A DNA stretch of 64,000 bases. Origin: CAYVVT01 sp964454335. Lineage in GTDB: Bacteria > Fidelibacterota > UBA8477 > JABMPR01. Position numbers and translations under genes: made by a program. The notes under the pieces are model-generated. The model was not told the origin of the DNA. It searched no databases and saw only the letters and a list, made by a program, of their open reading frames with translations. The stretch is from contig CAYVVT010000001.1 in assembly GCA_964454335.1 (NCBI GenBank), positions 372,001 through 436,000 on the forward strand, in the 5' to 3' direction. Of the stretch, positions 1 through 7,873 are shown piece after piece; the stretch's first letter is position 1, and every line of letters starts with the position of its first letter.

Positions 1-511
1 TGACCCAGCGGACCTCGATACCCTGTTCCTGATGCCGCCGGACCGAGAACTGCTGGAAAGTCCCGCCATACACCTTGGCTGAAGTCACGATATTGGGCGG
101 CGGTAGCCTGTCATCTTTGACAAGAAATGGATCAGTGGCCGTTTTGATAGCGCTCATACCGCTGGATGTACCCAGCCCGGAGGCGGTTACTCCAGAACCA
201 TATGCTTCCAGCAGGGCGATACTTTCCTCCAGGAAGAAGGTGGACGGATTGGCAATGCGGGAATAACACCAGGTGGGCATCTGGTAAGCAAGGCTGGCTT
301 CCATCTCCCCACTGTCATGGTAGGCTTGCGCCGGACTCATATACACCGGTTCCATGATAGAGCCGTTGTTGAAATCCAGGGCCTGTCTGGCATCATAGAG
401 ACCATGAGTGGCGATGGTATCGAATTTCCAGTTCCTGGCCCGGTCAAGACGTCGCTGACGATCAGCGATCATCTCCTGGCCCTTCTCGATCCAATACTGA
501 CTGTCAGGCAT
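1..511 (-). CDS. Cys/Met metabolism PLP-dependent enzyme, cut by window edge
   Basis: This is the N-terminal 170 codons of a trans-sulfuration family enzyme (methionine gamma-lyase / cystathionine gamma-lyase / O-acylhomoserine sulfhydrylase group). The rest lies left of position 1. The start is ATG at 511, preceded on the minus strand by an AGGGGG ribosome site about 8 bases upstream. The translation contains SGLGTSSGMSAIKT and TSAKVYGGTFQQF, which match the cofactor-pocket strand and the YGGT turn of this family. The PLP lysine would be downstream and is not visible. It follows the Lrp-type regulator by 11 bases, so the two are probably one operon and the regulator may sense its amino acid substrate. 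Which reaction it catalyses cannot be told from this part. Confidence 0.8.
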   Translation of the reverse strand, partial: MPDSQYWIEKGQEMIADRQRRLDRARNWKFDTIATHGLYDARQALDFNNGSIMEPVYMSPAQAYHDSGEMEASLAYQMPTWCYSRIANPSTFFLEESIALLEAYGSGVTASGLGTSSGMSAIKTATDPFLVKDDRLPPPNIVTSAKVYGGTFQQFSVRRHQEQGIEVRWV

Positions 512-522
512 GATAGAACCCC

Positions 523-996
523 CTATTCAGTCGTTTTGGGCAGTTTGGTTTCCTTCTTCAGGGTCGACAGGACCACCAGGGTTTTCAGGTGTTGAACGCC
601 TGGCAGGTCGGTGAGCCTGTGCAAGATAAAATCTTCATATGCCGGGATGTCCCGTGTCATCACCTTCAGCAGAAAGTCGGCACCCCCGGTGATGTGGTGG
701 CACTCCATGACCTCTTCGAGACCGGTGATGGCATCCATGAACTTCTCAACGCCCTCACGGCCATGGCGGATCAGGGTGACCTCGACGTATGTGATGCAAT
801 TGAAACCCATGCGAGCCGGATCTACAAGAGCGGCATAGCGTGTGATATATCCGTTCTTTTCCAGCTTCTTGACCCTCTCCAGCGTCGGTGGTGGAGACAT
901 GTTGATCTGTCTGGCCAGCTCTGCATTGCTGATCCGTCCTGCATCCTGAAGGATATCCAGGATCTTCAGATCAACGGCATCAATTGGGTTTTTCAT
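523..996 (-). CDS. Lrp/AsnC family transcriptional regulator
   Basis: A 157-residue DNA-binding regulator of the feast/famine family. The winged helix-turn-helix is at about residues 9-60 (ISNAELARQINMSPPPTLER is the recognition part) and the ligand-binding RAM domain fills residues 66-150. The frame is open further upstream to 1047, but ATG 996 gives the normal Lrp start (MKNPIDAVDLKIL) with a GGAG upstream. The gene ends 11 bases before the PLP enzyme on the same strand, which makes that enzyme the likely target. Its effector is unknown. An AT-rich divergent spacer (997-1223) separates it from the next gene. Confidence 0.9.
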   Translation of the reverse strand: MKNPIDAVDLKILDILQDAGRISNAELARQINMSPPPTLERVKKLEKNGYITRYAALVDPARMGFNCITYVEVTLIRHGREGVEKFMDAITGLEEVMECHHITGGADFLLKVMTRDIPAYEDFILHRLTDLPGVQHLKTLVVLSTLKKETKLPKTTE

Positions 997-1223
997 CTTT
1001 AATTCATTCTCCGGATTTTGGATAATTATATAATGATTACTAACCATATACCAGAAGAAATATGCTGAATAATGATACCATGCACGGTGATTGTTATGAT
1101 CCAGTCACTCCATCCAAGACCTGATTTGACATCATGCGTAAAAAAGAATTGGTCTTTTTGATCATGAAATGGAACTTGCATCAGGTGGGACCGCTGCAGG
1201 TCCAGATACAGGAGGCAGTTCGT

Positions 1224-2138
1224 ATGAATCATTCCCGGATCCTTGTTTTTTTTCTCAGCATTTGTCTGGCAGGGGGATTGACCGCTCAGGAACAAGGTCC
1301 GCGAACGGTCAGTATTCCGGATTTTGAGGCTAACGGGATCACGGCGGAAGAAGCCGCAACACTCACCCAGAGATTCAGATCGGAGCTGGATCGGACGGGG
1401 ACCTTTACCGGCATTCCGTTCAGTCAGATCGATGGTCTGCTCAATGAAGAGAAGCTTGCAGCGCCTACTTCTCTGAGTGGCAAAGACCTCAAGATGATCG
1501 GGGAGGCACTTGGTGTTGAGCTGATGCTCGTGGGTTCCATAGGGAAACTCGGTGCAACCTATACCATCGATCTGCGGGTTTTTGATGTGGCCTCTGCCGT
1601 ACTCATCGGATCCTACTCCCTGGATCACAAGGGTGAGATCGACGGCCTGCTGACAAAATTCACTCTGCTGGCAGCGGATGTTGCCAGTGGTGGCAATCCC
1701 AAGACCGTGGCCATAGAAAACCAGCAGAAACCCTTTGAACAGGTTCCACCCCAACCACCGCAGGGATCACAGCTCGATAAAAGCCCTCTGGCTATCCGCC
1801 TGCGCGCAGTGAGCGATGCCGATGCAGATTTTAACCAGAAGCGCTGGCTGGGATACGGTGGTACGGCCGGCTGTCTCACCGAGATGATCGCACCACCCCT
1901 CGGCGGTCTCCTGGGTACAATCGGTATTGTCGTTGGAGCCAGGCTGGCAAAATCCGATCTACCTCCTGAACGGATAACCCAGCTCGACAATTATGATGCA
2001 GCCAATCAGGCTCTGTATCTCAAGACCTATCAGAAAGAGATGAAGCGTCTGCGTCGCAAGACCGGTGGCCAGGCCTCCATCGGTGGTTGCTGTGTGGGGC
2101 TCATGATCCTGGCCTCTCTATCAGCAGCAGGCACCTAG
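1224..2138 (+). CDS. Secreted CsgG/FlgO-like protein of unknown function
   Basis: A 304-residue exported protein. Start ATG 1224 follows AGGAGG by 8 bases and gives a clear signal peptide (residues 1-22, ending GGLTAQ). Residues 30-150 look like the CsgG/FlgO/TolB-N type alpha-beta domain found in periplasmic outer-membrane assembly proteins (VSIPDFEANGITAEEA..., VELMLVGSIGKLGATYTIDLRVFD). Two glycine-rich hydrophobic stretches follow near residues 205-245 and 285-304, so the C-terminus may sit in a membrane. The specific role is unknown; the domain call rests on pattern similarity only. Confidence 0.65.
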   Translation: MNHSRILVFFLSICLAGGLTAQEQGPRTVSIPDFEANGITAEEAATLTQRFRSELDRTGTFTGIPFSQIDGLLNEEKLAAPTSLSGKDLKMIGEALGVELMLVGSIGKLGATYTIDLRVFDVASAVLIGSYSLDHKGEIDGLLTKFTLLAADVASGGNPKTVAIENQQKPFEQVPPQPPQGSQLDKSPLAIRLRAVSDADADFNQKRWLGYGGTAGCLTEMIAPPLGGLLGTIGIVVGARLAKSDLPPERITQLDNYDAANQALYLKTYQKEMKRLRRKTGGQASIGGCCVGLMILASLSAAGT

Positions 2139-2162
2139 AACTCAGATCCAGGTGGTCACTGA

Positions 2163-2585
2163 ATGAAACCAAAAGTATTGTTCCTCTGTACGGGTAATTC
2201 CTGTAGGTCCCAGATGGCTGAGGGCCTGTTGCGAGACATGGCCGGTGATCGATTTGAAGTATTCAGTGCCGGAGTTGCCCCCAGCAAGGTACATCCCATG
2301 TCCGTCATCGTCATGGGGGAGATCGGTATCGATATTACCAACCAGACCTCAGACAGCGTTGACGATTACCTTGCTGAAGGCATCGATATCGTTGTTACAG
2401 TCTGTGATCACGCCCAGCAGACCTGCCCGACCTTTCCGGGACAAGTGGAGCGGATCCACTGGAGTACCGTTGATCCTTTTCACGGCTGGGGGGTGGATCC
2501 CGAGCGTCTACCGGACTATCGCAAGACCCGCGATGAACTGAAAGAGCGGATCGAGAAATTCCTGGCTGAGCGCGAGTTCAAATAG
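2163..2585 (+). CDS. arsC: Arsenate reductase, thioredoxin-coupled (LMW-phosphatase fold)
   Basis: A 140-residue enzyme reducing arsenate to arsenite in the cytoplasm. The P-loop CTGNSCRSQ puts the nucleophile at Cys9 with Cys14. A second pair, Cys81 and Cys88, has the seven-residue spacing of the Cys82/Cys89 redox pair in the Staphylococcus plasmid pI258 enzyme, so electrons should come from thioredoxin. The length fits the family. No arsR, arsB or acr3 lies next to it; the gene is alone, facing phoH. A general low-molecular-weight protein phosphatase is less likely because the paired cysteines are complete. Confidence 0.9.
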   Translation: MKPKVLFLCTGNSCRSQMAEGLLRDMAGDRFEVFSAGVAPSKVHPMSVIVMGEIGIDITNQTSDSVDDYLAEGIDIVVTVCDHAQQTCPTFPGQVERIHWSTVDPFHGWGVDPERLPDYRKTRDELKERIEKFLAEREFK

Positions 2586-2597
2586 CCCAGCTTCGAG

Positions 2598-2745
2598 GTC
2601 ACCCTGAGCTTGTCGAAGGGTGATCATGTTTCGCCACAATACACTCCTAAGAATAAGCAACGTGCAAAAAGTATAGATTGAGGTCATTCATATTAAACAG
2701 GGTAATTATCTCAGGCCGCTCTTCGACAGGCTCAGAGTGACCTGA
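2598..2745. repeat. Two inverted copies of a CTGAGCTTGTCGAAGG palindromic repeat
   Basis: Copy 1 (2598-2625) carries CTGAGCTTGTCGAAGG flanked by complementary ends (GTCACCCT / AGGGTGAT). Copy 2 (2711-2745) is a diverged copy in the opposite orientation, with outer TCAGG/CCTGA arms. They sit between the converging ends of arsC and phoH and may serve as a two-way terminator. A third copy is at 58995-59021. Confidence 0.75.
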
Positions 2746-2767
2746 GAGGACCGTGCTTAAAGAGAAC

Positions 2768-4093
2768 TTACAATAAATTAGATGCCAACTCAGCCAGCTG
2801 TGACCTTTCACCCTTCTCAAGATTGATGTGTGCGTAAAGCCGCTGTCCCTTGAACTTGTCGATGAGATAAGACAGACCGTTTGAATGGCTGTCCAGGAAA
2901 GGGTGGTCGATCTGGTAGATATCCCCTGTGAAGACCACCTTGGTGTCCTCGCCGGCACGGGTGATGATGGTCTTGATCTCGTGAGGTGTGAGATTCTGAG
3001 CCTCATCCACGATGAAGAAGATCTTCTGAAGGCTGCGTCCGCGAATATAGGTCAGAGGTGCGATGACGATCTTTTCGTCCTCCACCATCTTGTTGATCTT
3101 CTCGAATTCGCTGTTGTTGTTGAGATACTGGTTCTGAATGACCTTCAGGTTATCCCATAGCGGCTGCAGGTAGGGATCGATCTTCGATTTGATATCCCCA
3201 GGAAGAAAACCAATGTCCTTGTTGCTCAAAGGCACAATGGGGCGGGCGATATAGATCTGGCGATAACTGCGTCGCTTCTCCATGGCGCCGGCCAGCGCCA
3301 GCAGGGTCTTGCCCGTTCCAGCCTTGCCCGTGATAGTCACCAGGGGGATGTCCTGGTTGATAAGGATATCCAGGGCGAATAACTGCTCCGCATTCCGTGG
3401 AGTGATCCCGTGCGCCGGACGCTTATCCAGACGCTGCATCAGGTCCATGTTCGGGTTGTAGACGGCCAGCGCGGATTTCTGGTCACTTTTCAGAATGAAA
3501 TGATGCCAGGGCTCCGGTGTGCCGCCGCCATTATTCAGATCCACCTCACCAAAAGGCAGCTCGTAGGGTGCCTCATAGAGCTTGTCGATCATGGTGCCAT
3601 CCAGGTTTTCGCAGATGGATTTACCGGTGTACAATTCATCCAGGCTCTCGATCTTATCGGTGAAATAGTCCTGGGCCTCAACACCGATGGACTTGGCCTT
3701 CATACGCAGGTTCACATCCTTACTCACCAACACGACCGCACCCTTGGATGAACCTGCCAGAAGATGTGCGGTGGCCAGGATACGATGGTCTGTGGTGTCT
3801 TCAGCAAAGATCTTCTGGACCTCATCACTCTGGGTGTTATGGATATCCACCTTGAGAATACCCATTTGGGGCCCCAGCTTCACACCTTCGTCGAAAACCG
3901 TATCCTTCACCAGCTTGTCCATCTCACGGACAAAGGCCCTCGCATGGAAGTTCAGGACATCATTACCCTTCTTGAAATGATCAAGTTCCTCGAGAACGGA
4001 GATGGGAATGACCACATCGTTGTCCTCGAACTGGTAGATGCAGCTGCTGTCGTGGAGGATAACATTTGTGTCCAGTACCAGGGTCTTCTTCAT
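2768..4093 (-). CDS. PIN domain plus PhoH-type ATPase
   Basis: A 441-residue PIN-PhoH protein (YlaK type), thought in this family to act as an RNA helicase/ribonuclease. The PIN domain occupies residues 1-130 (LDTNVILHD with Asp8; an ELDHF acidic helix), followed by a linker. The ATPase domain has Walker A GKAGTGKT near residue 255 and Walker B IVDEAQNL near 350. Its start codon overlaps the stop of the upstream DUF4416 gene (ATGA at 4090-4093), so translation is probably coupled. The substrate is unknown. Confidence 0.9.
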   Translation of the reverse strand: MKKTLVLDTNVILHDSSCIYQFEDNDVVIPISVLEELDHFKKGNDVLNFHARAFVREMDKLVKDTVFDEGVKLGPQMGILKVDIHNTQSDEVQKIFAEDTTDHRILATAHLLAGSSKGAVVLVSKDVNLRMKAKSIGVEAQDYFTDKIESLDELYTGKSICENLDGTMIDKLYEAPYELPFGEVDLNNGGGTPEPWHHFILKSDQKSALAVYNPNMDLMQRLDKRPAHGITPRNAEQLFALDILINQDIPLVTITGKAGTGKTLLALAGAMEKRRSYRQIYIARPIVPLSNKDIGFLPGDIKSKIDPYLQPLWDNLKVIQNQYLNNNSEFEKINKMVEDEKIVIAPLTYIRGRSLQKIFFIVDEAQNLTPHEIKTIITRAGEDTKVVFTGDIYQIDHPFLDSHSNGLSYLIDKFKGQRLYAHINLEKGERSQLAELASNLL

Positions 4094-4644
4094 GATTGCT
4101 CCTCATGGTCCTTCAATTGCAGGCTCAGCCTCTCACGCATCGACTGGAAGAACACCAATGCTTCCGGGCTGCAGTAATCGGGGTAGGTATAGTGATGTGG
4201 CTCATATTTACCAGGGCGCCGGGAATAACTCAATGTGATCTCAGCAAACAGGCCCCGCTGTAAATATAAGCGGTGATTGAAATTCTTGGTGGTATATAGC
4301 ACAAATTTGTCCAGCGTGAGGTATCCCGGATCCAGATTGATCAGGCGTTGACCCGCAGGATTGAGATAACGGTCTTCCAGGGTATTGGTCCAGAATTTGG
4401 CCTTTGCGTTCATCCTTTCGACATCCTGCAGATCCTTAAAACTGATGAATCGCTTGAGAATGCCTTCCGGCATGAGCGTAGTGTAGTAGTCGGTATATTC
4501 TGCAACTTCGAAAATCCGACCCACAGCATCAGGAGGTCCCCATTCAGCAGACACTTGTTCACAAGCCTCAGCCAGCATGCTCTCATCAACGGCCATCACG
4601 GCGCAGAAGGGTTTGACCTGGAATGGCTTGGAGAATTCACCCAT
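4090..4644 (-). CDS. DUF4416 family protein (first copy)
   Basis: A 184-residue protein of the uncharacterised DUF4416 family. The start at 4644 gives MGEFSKPFQVKPFCAVMAVD, which matches the normal family N-terminus. The frame stays open to 4752, but that extension looks non-family. Conserved features are the FKDL strand, the INLDPGYLTLDKFVLYTTKN block and the YPDYCSPEA C-terminal motif. It overlaps phoH by four bases. A second copy is at 14122. No ribosome site is obvious at 4644, so the start is the least certain part. The function is unknown. Confidence 0.8.
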   Translation of the reverse strand: MGEFSKPFQVKPFCAVMAVDESMLAEACEQVSAEWGPPDAVGRIFEVAEYTDYYTTLMPEGILKRFISFKDLQDVERMNAKAKFWTNTLEDRYLNPAGQRLINLDPGYLTLDKFVLYTTKNFNHRLYLQRGLFAEITLSYSRRPGKYEPHHYTYPDYCSPEALVFFQSMRERLSLQLKDHEEQS

Positions 4645-4807
4645 TGTTACAATGTAATGAAAAATATTCACAGCTTCTTTAAACATTCGCTGCTGGAGCC
4701 ACTGACGGCCCCTCCAGAAAAGAGGAGTAATTAATGTTACAGCCATATACATTTAATGATATGGTACGTGAAAACGCAGTATTGAAACGGTTCGCAGGAG
4801 ACATGCG

Positions 4808-6517
4808 ATGAACCCCAGCAAGAACATCTCGAAGAATGACATCAAGCAGCAGCTGATTGATATGAATCCCCTGGTGGAAGCTTACATCAAGCAATGTGAG
4901 ACCCAGATCAGCCGCCTGGCTGATATCGGATACAAGCTCTCTACGGAGCGTCATTTACCCAGCCTGTTGAATGAGATCATGGAAGAAGCCATGCGCATCA
5001 CCAATTCGGATGGCGGCACTCTCTATCTGGTGACCGATGACAATCGGCTGCGCTTTGAGATCATGAAGAATATTTCAATGGGCACGGACATGGGTGGTAT
5101 CAGTGACATTCCCATCTCATTCTATCCGGTCAAACTTTATCTCGATGATGGCACTCCAAATCACCACAATGTTTCAGCCTATGTTGGACTCACCGGCGAG
5201 ACATTGAACATCCCGGATGCCTACGAAGATGAGAAATTCGATTTCTCAGGGGCAAAAGGATTTGATGAGAAATTCGGCTATCGATCAAAATCCTTTCTTA
5301 CCATCGCCATGAAGAACCATGAGGACGATATCATCGGCGTTCTGCAGCTCATCAACGCCACGGATGCTGAAAGCGGCGAGGTGATGACCTTCTCACCGGA
5401 CCTCCAGGATCTTATCGAATCCCTGGCCAGTCAGGCGGCTGTGGCCATCACAAACGTGAAATTGATCAAGGATCTTGAAGCGCTTTTAGATTCCTTCATC
5501 CAATTGATCGCTGATGCCATTGATGAGAAATCGCCCTACACCGGCGGTCATTGTACCCGCGTACCGGCCATTGCCATGAAACTCGCGGAGAGGGTGAACG
5601 AGACCACAGATGGGCCCTTCAAAGACATCCAATTCAGCGATGAGGACATGAACGAGCTCAGGATAGCGTCTTGGCTGCATGATGTGGGCAAGATCACCAC
5701 ACCGGAATACGTGGTGGATAAAGCCACCAAACTGGAAACCATCTACGACCGGATTCATGAGGTGACAGTACGTTTCGAGGTTCTCAAGCGTGATGTGGAG
5801 ATCGAATATCTGAACAAGGTCCTGGCTGCCGAAGGGGATGAACAGACCATTTCTGAAGCTGAAGCCTGGAAGGAAGCCCGGATCAAGCAGTTGGAAGAGG
5901 AGCTTGAATTCATCCAGACCAGCAATACGGGTGGAGAGTTCATGGCAGATGAGAAGAAGGATCGCGTCCGTGAGATCGCAAAACACGCATTGGTGATCGC
6001 AGGTGAGAAAGTGGAGCTGCTGCCTGAGGATTGGGTGGATAATCTGAATATCGCCAGAGGTACCCTGAACAACGAGGAGCGCGACAAGATCAACGATCAC
6101 ATCGTCGTCACTATCGATATGCTGGAGAAACTGCCCTTCCCGAAACACCTGAAGCGCGTACCGGAATTCGCCGGCGGTCATCATGAGACCATGATCGGTA
6201 CGGGTTATCCCAGGGGACTCACCAAGGAGGACATGTCCATCCAGGCGCGGATCATGGGTATCGCCGATATCTTTGAAGCGCTTACTGCCACCGACCGCCC
6301 CTACAAGAAGGGCAAGACGCTCTCCGAGGCCATGCGTATCATGGGATTCTTCAAGCAGGACCACCATATCGATGCCGATCTGTTCGATGTCTTCCTGAAG
6401 GAAGGTGTTTTCCAGGACTACGCAGAGGAGTTCATGGGCAAAGAGTACATCGATGAAGTAGATGTGCAGACTTACATAGATATGCAGCCCAAGCCGGTGG
6501 AGGAGTTGAGACGTTAG
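4808..6517 (+). CDS. GAF domain plus HD-GYP phosphodiesterase-like protein
   Basis: A 569-residue signalling protein. A GAF sensor domain lies at about residues 45-215 and an HD-GYP domain follows. HD motif WLHDVGK is at residues 289-295 and HHETMIGTGYP starts at residue 458, so the metal and GYP residues expected for cyclic-di-GMP hydrolysis are present. The distance between the two motifs is about 165 residues, roughly 100 more than usual. The extra part (about 310-420) is charged and coiled-coil-like. ATG 4808 follows GGAG. It stands alone, divergent from the DUF4416 gene. There is no transmembrane segment, so it is cytoplasmic. Confidence 0.88.
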   Translation: MNPSKNISKNDIKQQLIDMNPLVEAYIKQCETQISRLADIGYKLSTERHLPSLLNEIMEEAMRITNSDGGTLYLVTDDNRLRFEIMKNISMGTDMGGISDIPISFYPVKLYLDDGTPNHHNVSAYVGLTGETLNIPDAYEDEKFDFSGAKGFDEKFGYRSKSFLTIAMKNHEDDIIGVLQLINATDAESGEVMTFSPDLQDLIESLASQAAVAITNVKLIKDLEALLDSFIQLIADAIDEKSPYTGGHCTRVPAIAMKLAERVNETTDGPFKDIQFSDEDMNELRIASWLHDVGKITTPEYVVDKATKLETIYDRIHEVTVRFEVLKRDVEIEYLNKVLAAEGDEQTISEAEAWKEARIKQLEEELEFIQTSNTGGEFMADEKKDRVREIAKHALVIAGEKVELLPEDWVDNLNIARGTLNNEERDKINDHIVVTIDMLEKLPFPKHLKRVPEFAGGHHETMIGTGYPRGLTKEDMSIQARIMGIADIFEALTATDRPYKKGKTLSEAMRIMGFFKQDHHIDADLFDVFLKEGVFQDYAEEFMGKEYIDEVDVQTYIDMQPKPVEELRR

Positions 6518-6757
6518 GAGCTTGCCCAACGTAAACCTCGCCTTGGCGGGGCGTAGATGGGTTAGACGTCAAGCGGGATGACGACTGACATCCGTGACGT
6601 CAGCACTTCAAAACATGGTCAACAACTCTCCATTCAACCACCCGAATACAAATACAGGATTCCTTTCTCTGTGATATGAAGTGCGCGCGGTTGGCATTCT
6701 GTTGCAAAGCGTTATGGTTAGTTCTGTCCAACAACCGCTATATTAGCGCCTGATAAA

Positions 6758-6787
6758 CTCCCAACCCTAATCCCTAACACCTAACTC
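6758..6787 (-). repeat. Degenerate heptamer array (CCTAACN)
   Basis: About four seven-base units (CCCTAAT, CCCTAAC, ACCTAAC and a diverged one) end just before the ribosome site of the PH-domain gene. On the minus strand they read GTTAGGN, the unit found at 14624, 14971 and 56941. A TATATT hexamer at 6739-6744 precedes it without a clear -35. Confidence 0.6.
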
Positions 6788-6798
6788 CGGGGGACAAC

Positions 6799-7407
6799 AT
6801 GGAAATAAAACCAAACGTTCTCAAACTGATGCAGCGTGATGCGCTGGGATTTGGCCTTCTGACCTTGATCATTATTCTGGCATTTCTCATAGTCCAGGTC
6901 CTCGTGGTCAACCTTGATCCTGAAACCGATCGTGAAACCTTCGTCAAGTATGTTTGGCCCTGGCCAACCGGTGCCATCACCCTGCTATGGGTGGTCTGGC
7001 CCTGGATCGCCTATCTCTGGTTCATCAACCTCAAGTACCTGATCAAGGATGAACGGCTCATCATCCATAAGGGTATTCTGAACAAGAAAGAGGTAAGCGT
7101 GCCCTATCGTGCAGTCACAGATTTCACACTCAGGAGAGGTTTCTTTGAACGCAAACTGGGCATTGGAGCGCTCCTGGTTCAAACGGCGGGACAGAGTACC
7201 GAAACCGGGGGACATGAGGCCAAGCTGGAAGGACTGGAGGACTATCGGGAACTTCACGCCCAGCTTCGGGACAAGCTCAAGGGAATCCACCAGGGGGGTG
7301 TACAACTGGGAACGGTTGAGGAGATCGTCCAGGACGAGGCTGAGAACATCCTTCTGGCCGCCATTCTCAAAGAGATCAAAGAGATCAAGGAACTGATCTC
7401 GAAGTAA
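6799..7407 (+). CDS. PH-domain (bPH2/DUF304) membrane protein
   Basis: A 202-residue inner-membrane protein with two transmembrane segments (about residues 14-36 and 51-75). A bacterial PH domain follows (IKDERLIIHKGILNKKEVSVPYRAVTDF begins it near residue 82). The C-terminal 40 residues form an amphipathic helix rich in Glu/Lys/Ile. ATG 6799 follows CGGGGG. The family is common and mostly uncharacterised; no partner is visible nearby. Confidence 0.8.
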   Translation: MEIKPNVLKLMQRDALGFGLLTLIIILAFLIVQVLVVNLDPETDRETFVKYVWPWPTGAITLLWVVWPWIAYLWFINLKYLIKDERLIIHKGILNKKEVSVPYRAVTDFTLRRGFFERKLGIGALLVQTAGQSTETGGHEAKLEGLEDYRELHAQLRDKLKGIHQGGVQLGTVEEIVQDEAENILLAAILKEIKEIKELISK

Positions 7408-7417
7408 CACTAATCAA

Positions 7418-7873
7418 TTATCGTGGGAATTTGACCTGACTGTCCAGCACCAGGGTCACCGGGCCGTCATTGACCAGATCTACCTCCATCATGGCGCCGA
7501 AATCACCATTTGCCACCTGGATGCCTTCGGTCCATAACTGGTCCATGAAGAATTCATACAGCGGAACTGCCCTTTCCGGTGGGGCGGCGTGGATGTAACT
7601 GGGCCTCCTCCCACGTCTGTAATCTGCCAGCAGGGTGAACTGAGAGATCACCAGGGCCTGACCCTCCATCTCCAGGATAGAGCGGTTCATCTTCCCGGCC
7701 TCATCCTCGAACAGTCGCAGACCGGAAATCTTCTTCGCCAGCCAGCTGGCATCACGTTCTTCATCGTCATCAGCAACGCCCAGTAGAATGACATAGCCCA
7801 TCCCGATCTTGCCCAGGACTTTCGAATCACTGGTAACTGACGCACGACTCACGCGCTGGACTACAGCGACCAT
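7418..7873 (-). CDS. dtd: D-aminoacyl-tRNA deacylase
   Basis: A 151-residue enzyme that removes D-amino acids from tRNA. Both family signatures are present: SQFTLLADYRRGRRPSY (residues 77-93) holds the catalytic Ser-Gln-Phe-Thr, and the NDGPVT cross-subunit Gly-Pro motif is near residue 135. ATG 7873 directly abuts the dnaE stop codon, so the two are co-transcribed. Confidence 0.96.
   Translation of the reverse strand: MVAVVQRVSRASVTSDSKVLGKIGMGYVILLGVADDDEERDASWLAKKISGLRLFEDEAGKMNRSILEMEGQALVISQFTLLADYRRGRRPSYIHAAPPERAVPLYEFFMDQLWTEGIQVANGDFGAMMEVDLVNDGPVTLVLDSQVKFPR

Noticed and set aside
5486..6529. 347-residue minus-strand frame
   Set aside because: Antisense to the HD-GYP gene; low-complexity composition and no family match.
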